Below are positions 27,679 to 36,429 of a DNA stretch of 64,000 nucleotides, piece after piece; the stretch's first letter is position 1, and every line of letters starts with the position of its first letter. The notes under the pieces are model-generated. The model was not told the origin of the DNA. It saw only the letters and a list, made by a program, of their open reading frames with translations, and made no database searches. The stretch comes from JBGTSJ01 sp041940305 (lineage in GTDB: Bacteria > Planctomycetota > Planctomycetia > Planctomycetales > Planctomycetaceae). Position numbers and translations under genes: made by a program. The DNA lies in NCBI GenBank assembly GCA_041940305.1, contig JBGTSJ010000025.1, positions 16,679 to 80,678 on the forward strand, read 5' to 3'.

Positions 27679-28881
27679 TCAGTTCGCAGTTTGCGGGGAT
27701 TGCGGCCAGGGTTCGAACCGCAACGGATCGTCGGCCTGCGGGTTGACGATCCGCAGGGCGACTTTCCCCTCCAGCACATGGCTCAGCAGATCGCCGCAGA
27801 CTTCCGCGCGCCAGCCCTGCATCAGCCGGGGCTTCGCGGTCCGCTTGCGGTCAATCAGGTCCCAGCGGACAAGTTCCTGCAGGTCCGAGGCCGTTCCCAC
27901 CAGCGTCGTGGAAATGCCCAGTTCGGCGCAACGCTGCGCGAGGGCGATTCCGAGGATCTTTCCCAGGACCTCGTTCTGAGCGACGGCCGGAAGCGGCGGT
28001 GACTTCTGCGGGAGGTCCGCTTCCGGCAGCGCGAGGGCGCGCTGCACGCAGTCGATGAGTTCGGGTGCGAGCCGCGCATAGTCGCGCCGCTGCATGCCGC
28101 GCACGGAGTTGACGTCCTCATGCGACTTCGGCTGTCGTTTGGCCACCTCCACCAGCAGATCGTCTCGCAGAATGTTGCGCGCGGGGCGATCCCGCTCGGC
28201 GGCCGCCCGTTCGCGCCAGGCAAAGAGTTCGCGGACGATTCCCATTCCCCGGCGACTGAGCTTGGGCACGCCGGACAGCCTGCGCCACGGTTCGCCGGCC
28301 CGGTCGCGGATAGCGTCTCCGACGAACCGGGCGAATTCGGCCTCGGCCCACGACAGTCGGCCCCGCTTGTTCAACGACTTTCGCTGCCGCTCCCAGATCA
28401 GCGGAAGATGACGAACGTCGTCCAGCGCGTAGTCGATCTGCTCCTTGGTCAATGGACGACGACGCCACTCCGTGCGCGTTTCGTGTGAATGGACCCGTGT
28501 ATCGAGCACGCGCTGCGCCAGGCTGGCATACGACAACGGGAACCCGCGGCTCAGCAAACCCTCGGCAATCTGTACGTCCACCAGCCGTTGCGGAGGGCGG
28601 CCAAGTGCGTGATGGCAAAACCGGACCTCCTCGCGGCCGCCATGCACCACGATCGTAGTGCTGTCGTCGGCCATCAGTTCCCACCACCCGCTCAGGTCCG
28701 GGATCTCGAATGGATCGACGGCGGCGACGCGCTGCGTCGTTGCGAACTGCATCAGGCATAGCTTCGGACGGAAATAATCTTCCGCCACGAACTCGGTATC
28801 GAAGCCCGCGAGCCCGCAGTCCCGGATATGCCCGCACAGATCGTTGAATTGATCCTGCCGCGTAATCAGTCGTTCCGGCAT
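27679..28881 (-). CDS. rnd: Ribonuclease D
   Basis: A 400-residue DEDDy 3'-5' exoribonuclease. Exonuclease motifs are GFDTEFV (ExoI), a VHGGREEVRF region (ExoII) and DYALDDVRHL (ExoIII, with the tyrosine). An HRDC region follows (LFAWRERAAAERDRP; SVRGMQRRDYARLAPEL), and the C-terminal extension is like that of other bacterial Rnd. The enzyme trims 3' ends of tRNA precursors and other small RNAs. The ATG at 28881 was chosen; the open frame extends 19 codons further upstream without support. It is convergent with the RyR-domain gene and divergent from the ROK regulator. Confidence 0.92.
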   Translation of the reverse strand: MPERLITRQDQFNDLCGHIRDCGLAGFDTEFVAEDYFRPKLCLMQFATTQRVAAVDPFEIPDLSGWWELMADDSTTIVVHGGREEVRFCHHALGRPPQRLVDVQIAEGLLSRGFPLSYASLAQRVLDTRVHSHETRTEWRRRPLTKEQIDYALDDVRHLPLIWERQRKSLNKRGRLSWAEAEFARFVGDAIRDRAGEPWRRLSGVPKLSRRGMGIVRELFAWRERAAAERDRPARNILRDDLLVEVAKRQPKSHEDVNSVRGMQRRDYARLAPELIDCVQRALALPEADLPQKSPPLPAVAQNEVLGKILGIALAQRCAELGISTTLVGTASDLQELVRWDLIDRKRTAKPRLMQGWRAEVCGDLLSHVLEGKVALRIVNPQADDPLRFEPWPQSPQTAN

Positions 28882-29249
28882 GTTGGTCTGCGAGATTCGT
28901 CCTGAACCGGCGGGTAGCGTGTTTCGCCTGGAGACCACAAGCGGCGGATCCGCCGCGAACTGGAGAGATGTTACTAACTTACCGGCATGACACTAGCGCC
29001 CGCGAGCCGAATGTGGTGCGGAATCGATCGTTCCGCCGGATCCGGGCGGTTCGCAGGATGGGTCAGGAGGTCTGATTCGGACTTGTGAAGCGGCGGAGAA
29101 GGATCCGGCGCCGCGGCTGTGCGACATGGCGGCGCATTCCTATGATCAGCACTGCGTCGCAATCATCCTCAACGGGCCGGGCCTTCCCGCCGGTGGAGCA
29201 ATTGCGGTCGCCTCCCATTCAGCTGCACCGGAGAACCTCGCGCCGCATC
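28882..29249. other. Intergenic region between rnd and the ROK gene
   Basis: A 368-base divergent region. It contains TTACTAACTTACC at 28971-28983, which shares spaced TTAC elements with the sequence at 30446-30465 downstream of the ROK gene; both could be bound by that regulator. Open frames across it are not conserved-looking. No promoter was placed. Confidence 0.4.
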
Positions 29250-30404
29250 ATGCCGTCAAAAATCCAACCGAGCTTACTGCGCCAGATGACGGTCCGTCGT
29301 GTTATTGAGCTGCTGCATCATCGCGGCCCGAGTTCGCGAGCGGACCTCACTCGGTTGTCGGGAATCAGCGCGCCCACGATCTCCAAGGCCGTCGCATCCC
29401 TGCTGGACGCCGGACTCCTTGAAGAGGGGCCGGCGCCGCAGGGCCAGTTGGGACGGCCCGGCAACGTGCTCAAACTCGCCAGCGAACGAGCCCAGGTCAT
29501 CGGCATTGCCCTGGACGCCGACCATTGCACCATCGCCCCGGCGGGACTCGACGGAACCATTCGCAGGGACTCGCTGCAGGAGTTAACCACGCCCGGCAGC
29601 TACCAGCGACTGCTGTCCGTCCTCGCCGACGGAGCCAGGCGACTGATGCGGAGACGAGCCGTTGAAACGCTGGGCGTCGGCATCAGTATCCCAGGACTGA
29701 TTAATCGGCGCGAAGGTAAGGCTGTGTTCTCGCCGAACCTGCACCTGACCGACGGGCATGCGCCGGACGCGGACCTCTCAGCCCGGCTCGGCGTACCCTG
29801 CACAATGATGCAGGAGAACCAGGCACTGTGCCTGGGGGAAAAGATGTCGAGCGAGGTCTCAGACAATTTCGCGACACTGGACGCCAGCATTGGACTCGGA
29901 CTGGGAATTGTCTCCGAGGGACGCCTGCTGTCCGGCAACAGCGGGCTGGCGGGCGAGTTGGGACACATCACCGTGCAACCGGCAGGTCGCCTGTGCGGCT
30001 GCGGCAATCACGGCTGCCTGGAAACGGTTGCGACGGACTCCGCGCTGGTGCACCTGGTCTCTCAACGACTCGGCCGCAGCGTTTCGATGTCCGAAGTCCT
30101 CGAGCTGTTCGCATCCGGCGAGCTGCATGCGGAGCAGGAACTGCGATCCGTCTGCGAATACCTTGCCATTGCGATCGCCGCGACGATCAACCTGTTCAAT
30201 CCGGAGGCGATTTTCGTGTATGCTCAATTGTTTGCCGCGCGGGACGGGGTGTTCGAAGAGGTCTGCGAACTGACGCGGCGTCGGGCGCTGGCGCCGTCAC
30301 TGGCCGAATGCCGGATCCTGCGTGCGACCTGCTCGAAGATTCAGGGCGCCGTGGCGGTGGCCGTCCAACAGCTCCGCGAAGAAGTCGGCCCGATGGTCGC
30401 CTGA
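29250..30404 (+). CDS. ROK family transcriptional regulator
   Basis: A 384-residue protein. The ATG at 29250 begins MPSKIQPSLL. Residues about 10-75 are a winged helix-turn-helix (RRVIELLHHRGPSSRADLTR, GISAPTISKAVASLLDAG). The rest is a ROK domain with GIALDADHCTIA, ELGHITVQPAG and the zinc-binding cluster CGCGNHGCLE. The phosphate-binding DxGxT of sugar kinases is not intact, so it is likely a sugar-responsive regulator without kinase activity, like NagC or XylR. Its likely target is the cytochrome/DUF1501 locus that begins 128 bases downstream, because a candidate operator lies between them. Confidence 0.88.
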   Translation: MPSKIQPSLLRQMTVRRVIELLHHRGPSSRADLTRLSGISAPTISKAVASLLDAGLLEEGPAPQGQLGRPGNVLKLASERAQVIGIALDADHCTIAPAGLDGTIRRDSLQELTTPGSYQRLLSVLADGARRLMRRRAVETLGVGISIPGLINRREGKAVFSPNLHLTDGHAPDADLSARLGVPCTMMQENQALCLGEKMSSEVSDNFATLDASIGLGLGIVSEGRLLSGNSGLAGELGHITVQPAGRLCGCGNHGCLETVATDSALVHLVSQRLGRSVSMSEVLELFASGELHAEQELRSVCEYLAIAIAATINLFNPEAIFVYAQLFAARDGVFEEVCELTRRRALAPSLAECRILRATCSKIQGAVAVAVQQLREEVGPMVA

Positions 30405-30445
30405 CACCGACTGTTGCTGCGCGGCGGCAGATCGCATAAACTCCA

Positions 30446-30465
30446 GTTTACTTAACGACGTTTAC
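30446..30465. promoter_or_regulatory. Direct repeat of GTTTAC, candidate ROK operator
   Basis: GTTTAC occurs at 30446-30451 and 30460-30465, a 14-base period, in an A+T-richer patch between the ROK gene and the next gene. A related TTAC pair lies upstream of the ROK gene. This could be the regulator's binding site or part of the promoter of the cytochrome operon. Confidence 0.35.
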
Positions 30466-30531
30466 AAATTGTGGACCTCCTGGCCGATCGGATCCACTCC
30501 CCCGATGTTCGCTTGCATTGCACGTTTTCCG

Positions 30532-33138
30532 ATGAACGTATTCGACCGACGGGTCATCGCGGGATTGCTGGTTTCAATCGCCGCCTGGTTGGGACGAAGT
30601 GGCCTCGCTGACGGCGAGACGGGTGCTGACTCGACGTCGCCAGTCGCCGCCGATACGGCATACTTTGCTGAGAAAGTGCAGCCCCTCCTCGAGAAGCACT
30701 GCTTCCAATGCCACGGGGGTCCCGAGGTCGAAGGGGGATTGAAGCTGACGTCGCGCGACTCGATTCTGGAAGGCGGTGACTCCGGTCCCGCCGTCGACCT
30801 CGCTGCTCCGGCCGACAGCCTGCTGCTCGAAGCGATCAACTATGAGAGCTACGAGATGCCTCCCACGGGCAAGATGTCGCCCGCCGACATCGCCGTTCTC
30901 ACTCGATGGGTGGAGCTGGGGATTCCCATGCCCCCGGGCGAGGTGGAAGTCGACCTGCAGTCGCATGCCGGGCCGCCGGAGGTCAATGAACAGACGAAGA
31001 ATCACTGGGCCTTCCGTCCGCTGCAGCGTCCGGAGGTTCCGGACGTTGACAATCCCGACTGGGCCGCCAACCCGATTGACGCCTTTATCTTCTCCCGACT
31101 GCAGGCAGCAGGGCTCGACCCGAATCCGCCCGCTCGCCGCCGCGAACTCATGCGGCGGGTGCACTACGATCTATTGGGACTTCCTCCTTCGCCCGAAGCC
31201 GTCGAAGCGTTTGCAGCCGATGAGTCGGCCGATGCCTACGCGCGGCTCATTGAACAACTGCTCGAATCGCCGCATTATGGTGAGCACTGGGCCCGCTACT
31301 GGCTGGATCTCGTCCGCTATGCCGAGTCCAACAGTTACGAACGCGACAATCCCAAGCCCTTCGTGTGGCGCTATCGGGACTACGTCATTGATGCCTTCAA
31401 CAACGACAAGCCGTACGACCAGTTCGTCCGCGAACAGCTTGCCGGCGATGAGCTGCCGGACGAGACAGCCGAGTCGATTATAGCGACGGGTTACTATCGG
31501 CTCGGGCTGTGGGACGATGAGCCGGTCGACCGCGAGCTGGCGTTCTACGACGGTCTCGACGATCTGGCCGCCACCACCGGACAGGCGTTCCTAGGCCTGA
31601 CGATGAACTGCGCACGCTGCCACGATCACAAGCTCGACCCGATCCCGCAGGCGGACTACTACCGGTTCATCGCGTTCTTTCGCAACATCCGGCACTACGG
31701 CGTCCGCGGGGACGATACGGTCTTCGCGGCGTCCGTGCGGGACGTCTCGACTCCCCAGCAGCAGGCCGCCTTTGAATCCGAGCGGGCAGCTTATGAGCAG
31801 CAGCTCGCTGAGCTCCGAGCCCAAATCGACGAAATCGAGAACGGCATTCGGGACCACCTGCAGGGAGGCGAGCGGGACGACTTTCAGGACGATCGCTCGC
31901 GGGCCCGCATCATTCGCCGGCACATCGGGAATCTGATCAGCCAGGAGGCGTTCGAAGCCTACTCCGATCTCCGTGATGAATGGCGGACCCTGCGCGATCA
32001 CCCGCCGCGAGTGGCTGCGCAGGCACTCTGCATCAAGGAGGAGGGAGCGGACTGCCCTCCGACGTTCGTCCTGGCGCGCGGCATGCCGGCGGCCAAGACC
32101 GACGAAGTCCAGCCGGCCTTCCCGGAGGTGCTTTCTCCCCCTCCGCCCGAGATTCACGTCCCGGCCGATCGCGAGTCCTCCGGACGACGGCTGGCCCTGG
32201 CGAACTGGATCGCCAATCCGCAGAACCCGCTGACGGCGCGGGTGATGGTCAATCGCCTCTGGCAGTGGCATTTCGGCCGCGGAATCGTGCGATCGCCGAA
32301 CGACTTTGGTCTCAAGGGAGACGCCCCCACGCATCCGGAACTGCTCGACTGGCTCGCCAGCGAGTTCATCGCGCGAGGCTGGAGCATCAAGGAGATGCAC
32401 CGTCTCATCCTGACATCGAACACGTACCAGATGTCGACCAGGGTTGAGGGTCAAGAGTTCAAGGTTCAGCGACAGGAACCAGGCCATCAATCTGACGTCT
32501 CCCTGAACCCTGAACCCACCACCGTTAGCCCTTCCTCCATCGATCCACAGAACGACCTCGTCTGGCGTTTCGATCCGCGGCGGCTGCGCGCCGAAGAGGT
32601 CCGCGACTCGATCCTCGCCGTCAATGGAATGCTCAATCTCGAAAAGATGTACGGGCCGAGCGTGTACGAGGTGATCCCGGATGAAGTGCTGGCAGGGCAG
32701 TCGATGCCCGGCCATAACTGGGGCCGCTCGTCGGAGGACGACAGCCGGCGGCGCAGCCTTTACATCCACGTAAAGCGCTCGCTGCAGGTCCCGCTGCTGG
32801 CCGCCTTCGACGCCGCCGACACCGACTTCACCTGTCCCGTCCGCTTCGCCACCACGCAGCCGACGCAGGCGCTGACCCTGCTCAACAGCGACTTCCTTCA
32901 GCAGCAGGCGGCCGCGTTCGCAGAATACGTGCAAGACGAAGCCGGCGACGAACCGCGGGCGCGAATCGCCTTCGCCCTGCGCCTGGTGACGCAGCGTCCG
33001 CCCACGGACACTGAGATCGAGCGCGGGCTCGAACTCACCGAGTCGCTGCAGAGCGACCACGGACTCGCTCCCGACCAGTCGCTCAAGTACTTCTGCCTGC
33101 TGGCGCTGAACCTGAATGAGTTTGTGTATCTGGATTGA
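30532..33138 (+). CDS. PSD1 / planctomycete cytochrome c domain protein (DUF1549, DUF1553)
   Basis: An 868-residue exported protein. The ATG at 30532 gives a clean signal peptide (VIAGLLVSIAAWLGRSGLA); an in-frame ATG at 30505 is an alternative. One heme motif, CFQCH, lies at about C57-H61. DUF1549 follows (NPIDAFIFSRLQAAGLDPNP; WLDLVRYAESNSYERDN) with CARCHDHKLDP, then a coiled-coil region and DUF1553 (TARVMVNRLWQWHFGRGI; HPELLDWLASEF). An in-frame insertion of about 35 residues at roughly 637-671 looks like a translated intergenic repeat. A small membrane-protein gene and a DUF1501 gene follow on the same strand, and the ROK regulator precedes. Confidence 0.92.
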   Translation: MNVFDRRVIAGLLVSIAAWLGRSGLADGETGADSTSPVAADTAYFAEKVQPLLEKHCFQCHGGPEVEGGLKLTSRDSILEGGDSGPAVDLAAPADSLLLEAINYESYEMPPTGKMSPADIAVLTRWVELGIPMPPGEVEVDLQSHAGPPEVNEQTKNHWAFRPLQRPEVPDVDNPDWAANPIDAFIFSRLQAAGLDPNPPARRRELMRRVHYDLLGLPPSPEAVEAFAADESADAYARLIEQLLESPHYGEHWARYWLDLVRYAESNSYERDNPKPFVWRYRDYVIDAFNNDKPYDQFVREQLAGDELPDETAESIIATGYYRLGLWDDEPVDRELAFYDGLDDLAATTGQAFLGLTMNCARCHDHKLDPIPQADYYRFIAFFRNIRHYGVRGDDTVFAASVRDVSTPQQQAAFESERAAYEQQLAELRAQIDEIENGIRDHLQGGERDDFQDDRSRARIIRRHIGNLISQEAFEAYSDLRDEWRTLRDHPPRVAAQALCIKEEGADCPPTFVLARGMPAAKTDEVQPAFPEVLSPPPPEIHVPADRESSGRRLALANWIANPQNPLTARVMVNRLWQWHFGRGIVRSPNDFGLKGDAPTHPELLDWLASEFIARGWSIKEMHRLILTSNTYQMSTRVEGQEFKVQRQEPGHQSDVSLNPEPTTVSPSSIDPQNDLVWRFDPRRLRAEEVRDSILAVNGMLNLEKMYGPSVYEVIPDEVLAGQSMPGHNWGRSSEDDSRRRSLYIHVKRSLQVPLLAAFDAADTDFTCPVRFATTQPTQALTLLNSDFLQQQAAAFAEYVQDEAGDEPRARIAFALRLVTQRPPTDTEIERGLELTESLQSDHGLAPDQSLKYFCLLALNLNEFVYLD
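32440..32545. repeat. Inverted repeat inserted in-frame in a PSD1 gene
   Basis: Inside the coding sequence, TTGAGGGTCAAGAGTTCAAG continuing to GGTTCAG (through 32469) is mirrored by CTGAACCCTGAACCCACC (32503-32520). The segment translates to Gln-, Glu- and Pro-rich sequence unlike the surrounding domain, and the reading frame stays open. It looks like a dispersed palindromic repeat that landed in the gene. Confidence 0.55.
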
Positions 33139-33183
33139 GACTATGCCAGGTTTCGTGCAGTTACTGACGAAGTCGAGGGGCCT

Positions 33184-33612
33184 ATGGTCGATAATCAGGA
33201 TCACTTGCCTGAGGGCGACGCGGATGACCAATGGCTTGCCGACGAAGATGTCGAGTACGCATCGGATGCCCCAAGGAGCAAGAATTGGACGACCCGCGCC
33301 GCGCGAACACGGTCCCGCAGCGTCGTCACGGAGGTCGGGATTTTCTGCATTGGAGTCGGACTCCTGATTACGATCGCCGGAATCGCCAGTTGGTCGGCGG
33401 TCCCTGCCAAGCCGACGTTGTTCGCCATGCCAAGATACCTGGCGTTCGGTATCCCAATCACCGCAGTGGGATTGATCAACACGTTCTGCGGTGTGTTGGC
33501 GATTGTTGTCCGCAGTAGTTGGTCAATCATTCTCGGTATCTGTGCAGGTGCGATGATTTGCATCACACAGCCGCGACTCCAGCTCCTGGGCGCAGCGCGA
33601 TCAAGAACTTGA
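33184..33612 (+). CDS. Small three-helix membrane protein of unknown function
   Basis: A 142-residue protein. The first 45 residues are hydrophilic and acidic (DHLPEGDADDQWLADEDVE) and then basic. Three membrane segments follow at about 48-70, 84-108 and 111-127 (GIFCIGVGLLITIAG; FGIPITAVGLINTFCGVLAI). I do not recognise a family. A GAGGGG stretch before the ATG is a plausible ribosome site. It sits between the PSD1 and DUF1501 genes, which are usually adjacent, with 45 bases before it and 19 after, so it is probably in the same operon. Confidence 0.6.
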   Translation: MVDNQDHLPEGDADDQWLADEDVEYASDAPRSKNWTTRAARTRSRSVVTEVGIFCIGVGLLITIAGIASWSAVPAKPTLFAMPRYLAFGIPITAVGLINTFCGVLAIVVRSSWSIILGICAGAMICITQPRLQLLGAARSRT

Positions 33613-33631
33613 CGAACAATAGGACGAAAAC

Positions 33632-35092
33632 ATGCACCGACCCCAATTCTGCGGCCGCACCCGCCGCGAGTTCCTCTGGCAGACCGGCTCCGGATTCGCC
33701 GGGCTGGCCTTGTCCGCCATGCTGAATGAGGACGGCTTCCTGCCGCGGCAATCGGTGGCTGCGGACGGACGGACGCCGTTTCAGAATCCGCTGGCGCCGA
33801 AGCAGCCGCATCATGATCCGGCGGCGACGGCGTGCATCTTTCTGTACATGTACGGCGGGCCGTCGCATGTCGATACGTTCGACTACAAGCCGGAAATGTA
33901 CGGCCGCGATAACCAGACGGTCGAGGTCAAAACCTTCGGCCGCGGCGGGCACAGGAACCAGGGACGGATCGTCGAGCCGCGCTGGCAGTTCAAGCCGTAC
34001 GGCGAATGCGGCAAGCTGGTGAGCGACCTGTTTCCGCATCTCGCCCAGCGCGTCGACGACATCGCGTTCCTGCACAGCATGACGGCCGATTCACCGATTC
34101 ACGGCTCGGCCATGCTGATGATGAACTCGGGACGCATCCTCAGCGGCAGCCCCTGCATCGGGTCGTGGCTCAACTACGGGCTGGGGACGATGAATGAGAA
34201 CCTGCCCGGGTTCGTGGTGATGCTCGATCCGCGCGGCGGGCCGATCTCCGGCGCAAAGAACTGGTCCAGCGGCTATATGCCGGCCACCTACCAGGCGACC
34301 GTCATGCGCTCGCAGGGGGAGCCGATCCTCGACCTCAAGCCCCCTGAAGGGCTCACGCTCGATGCCCAGCGGAAGCTGCTCGACGCCCTGCGAGACTACA
34401 ACGAAGAGCACCTGGCGTCGCGCAGGGAGAACAGCAACCTTGCGGCCCGGATCGCGAGCTACGAACTCGCGTTCAACATGCAGGTGCACGCCCCCGAGGC
34501 GGTCGATCTGTCTCAGGAGACACGGGCGACCCAGGATCTGTACGGCCTCAATGATCCGCAGTGCGCGACGTTTGCCCGGCAGTGCCTGCTCGCGCGGCGG
34601 CTGGTCGAACGCGGCGTGCGGTTCGTGCAGCTGTACTCCGGCGGTGCCCACAACGACTCCAACTGGGACGCCCACACCGACATGGAGGCCAATCACAACC
34701 TGCACGCCGGCGAGACTGACAAGCCCATCGCAGGGCTGCTCGCCGACCTCAAGCAGCGCGGCCTGCTGGACAAGACGATCATCGTCTGGGGGGGCGAATT
34801 TGGCCGCCAGCCGACCGCCGAGTATGAGAAAGGGACCGGCCGCGACCACAACTCTTACGGCTTCACCACCTGGATGGCCGGCGGCGGGATCAAGGGAGGC
34901 ACGAGCTACGGGACGACCGACGAACTGGGGAGCGCGGCGGTGGAGAACAAGCTGCACGTCAAGCACCTGCACGCCACCATTCTCCACCAGATGGGCCTCG
35001 ACCCCAACGCGCTCACCTACTTCTACGGCGGGCTGGACCAGAAGCTGGTCGGCGTGGAAGGGGCGGCGCCGATCTGGGATGTGATTGGGTAG
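33632..35092 (+). CDS. DUF1501 domain protein (sulfatase-like fold)
   Basis: A 486-residue exported protein with a Tat signal (TRREFLWQTGSGFAGLALSAM). Family landmarks are IFLYMYGGPSHVDTFDYKPE, FAHLHSM-type FLHSMTADSP, SNWDAHTDMEANH, IIVWGGEFGRQPTAE and GRDHNSYGF. It is the usual partner of the PSD1 protein encoded upstream. The Asp/His arrangement matches the alkaline phosphatase superfamily, and metal-dependent hydrolysis of a phosphate or sulfate ester is possible but unshown. It is about as long as the paralogue at 8.3-9.7 kb but clearly divergent from it, so the two loci probably differ in substrate. Confidence 0.93.
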   Translation: MHRPQFCGRTRREFLWQTGSGFAGLALSAMLNEDGFLPRQSVAADGRTPFQNPLAPKQPHHDPAATACIFLYMYGGPSHVDTFDYKPEMYGRDNQTVEVKTFGRGGHRNQGRIVEPRWQFKPYGECGKLVSDLFPHLAQRVDDIAFLHSMTADSPIHGSAMLMMNSGRILSGSPCIGSWLNYGLGTMNENLPGFVVMLDPRGGPISGAKNWSSGYMPATYQATVMRSQGEPILDLKPPEGLTLDAQRKLLDALRDYNEEHLASRRENSNLAARIASYELAFNMQVHAPEAVDLSQETRATQDLYGLNDPQCATFARQCLLARRLVERGVRFVQLYSGGAHNDSNWDAHTDMEANHNLHAGETDKPIAGLLADLKQRGLLDKTIIVWGGEFGRQPTAEYEKGTGRDHNSYGFTTWMAGGGIKGGTSYGTTDELGSAAVENKLHVKHLHATILHQMGLDPNALTYFYGGLDQKLVGVEGAAPIWDVIG

Positions 35093-35109
35093 CGCATGCA
35101 ACTCGTTGG

Positions 35110-35180
35110 AGTACAGCCTTCAGGCTGTCTTCCTTGGGTTTGACAGTTCACTCTGCAACAGGAAGCAGGCGAAAGCCTGT
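35110..35180. repeat. REP-like palindromes upstream of the Y1 transposase
   Basis: Two short hairpins lie before the transposase gene. ACAGCC-TTCA-GGCTGT occupies 35113-35128 and CAGGC-GAAA-GCCTG occupies 35166-35179. The left one, with its flank GCGCATGC and AGTACAG, is an inverted counterpart of the palindrome at 35892-35917. Such hairpins are the usual recognition sites of REP-associated transposases. Confidence 0.65.
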
Positions 35181-35209
35181 CCTTTGTCGCCTCGAACGAA
35201 GGGACCGGG

Positions 35210-35815
35210 ATGTATCGTTGGCGACGGATGACGCCCGAGCAGCGGGCCAAGGTGCTGAGTGAACGCCAGCACCAGCGTCGTCCGTGGCACAGTCCGCCCC
35301 ATTATTCTTGCGATACGGGAGCCTACCTGATGACGGCCGCCTGCTTTGAGCATCGGCCTGTCATTGGCGTCAGTCCTGAGAGAATGGCGGCGTTCGAGTT
35401 TGAACTGCTCGCAACCTGTAACGCCGCTTGTTCCGCGATCTTCGCCTGGATCGTTTTGCCCAATCACTATCATGTGCTCTGCAAGACTGATGATGTGCAT
35501 GGGTTGATCTCAGTTCTTGGAAGGTTGCACGGCCGCACGTCATTTGCATGGAACCGCGAAGAGGACACGCGAGGACGGCAGGTGTGGTTCGCTGCCGCCG
35601 AAACTGCGATGAAGTCGGAACGGCACTTTCAGGCGACGACGTTGTATGTCTTCAACAATGCTGTTCGACACGGTTATGTCGAGAAGTGGCAGGACTGGCC
35701 CTACAGCAACGCACGAGACTGGCTCGACGCGACCGGTCGAGAGCGTGCCGAATTGCTATGGAAGGAGTTCCCCATCGACGATTACGGTCGCGACTGGGAC
35801 CCGCCCGACCTTTGA
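35210..35815 (+). CDS. REP-associated tyrosine transposase (RAYT, Y1/IS200-like fold)
   Basis: A 201-residue protein. The HUH metal motif is visible in IVLPNHYHVL, and the catalytic tyrosine lies in LYVFNNAVRHG with the usual Tyr-x2-Asn-x2-Val-x-His-Gly pattern. The N-terminus (YRWRRMTPEQRAKVLSERQ) and the C-terminus (WPYSNARDW) fit the RAYT group. These enzymes cut single-stranded DNA at REP hairpins and are thought to spread them. The frame is intact and of normal length, so it may be active. Palindromes bracket it on both sides. Confidence 0.88.
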   Translation: MYRWRRMTPEQRAKVLSERQHQRRPWHSPPHYSCDTGAYLMTAACFEHRPVIGVSPERMAAFEFELLATCNAACSAIFAWIVLPNHYHVLCKTDDVHGLISVLGRLHGRTSFAWNREEDTRGRQVWFAAAETAMKSERHFQATTLYVFNNAVRHGYVEKWQDWPYSNARDWLDATGRERAELLWKEFPIDDYGRDWDPPDL

Positions 35816-35891
35816 TGCTGGAGTCCGTCTTTCAGGCTACCTGAGGGTGATGCGCGCCGCCTGACTGGGAGTCGAGCCCGCAGCTCAAGAA

Positions 35892-35917
35892 GGGCAGGCT
35901 AAAGCCTGTACTACAAC
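35892..35917. repeat. REP-like palindrome downstream of the Y1 transposase
   Basis: CAGGCT-AA-AGCCTG (35895-35908) followed by TACTACAACATGCAC. Read on the minus strand it aligns with the left palindrome at 35100-35130 (GCATG, AGTACAG, CTT-AG, CTG-C). The two therefore form inverted ends around the transposase gene. Confidence 0.65.
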
Positions 35918-36292
35918 ATGCACCTTCGCGCCGTCCGTCTTGGTTCTACGCGCGTTTCCGGGGAAGGCCTCCGCATCGGCACGGTTCGTTATCTGCCGCG
36001 CGGGGTCCGAAAGGGGGATCTGGCAAGGCGGGATTACTTTGACGTCTGGCTTCCGATCCTGGCGCCCAGCCGTGAGCTGTTGCGGGGACTGAAGGACGGC
36101 AGTCTGGCCGTCAGTCGGTTCTTTGTCCGCTATCGACGCGAGATGACGGAGACGGACGCCCGGCAGACGATCCTGCTGCTGGCCGCGCTGGCTCGGCGCA
36201 CACCGATTGCGATCGGCTGCTACTGCGAGGATGAGTCGCGCTGTCACCGGTCCGTGTTGATCGAGCTGATCCGCGAGGCGGACGGGACGTGA
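35918..36292 (+). CDS. DUF488 family protein
   Basis: A 124-residue cytoplasmic protein. The motif GCYCEDESRCHRSVLIELIR near the C-terminus is diagnostic of DUF488, and the preceding YFDVWLPILAPSRELL and SRFFVRYRREM also fit. DUF488 proteins bind metal through the Cys/His cluster; their biochemical role is unresolved, although some are linked to DNA repair or stress. Its start lies just after the REP-like palindrome, so its promoter may overlap the mobile element. The next gene begins 137 bases later. Confidence 0.8.
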   Translation: MHLRAVRLGSTRVSGEGLRIGTVRYLPRGVRKGDLARRDYFDVWLPILAPSRELLRGLKDGSLAVSRFFVRYRREMTETDARQTILLLAALARRTPIAIGCYCEDESRCHRSVLIELIREADGT

Positions 36293-36429
36293 TCTGCCGG
36301 GGTCGCGGAATCTCCCGAAGTGCGCGATGGAGGGGGGAATCTCCGTTGCATACGATGGGCGGAGACGCCCCGATGACGGATCCGGGCCGCAGGGGCGTTC
36401 TGAGCGGACGTACCGGAAGGAGGGAACGG

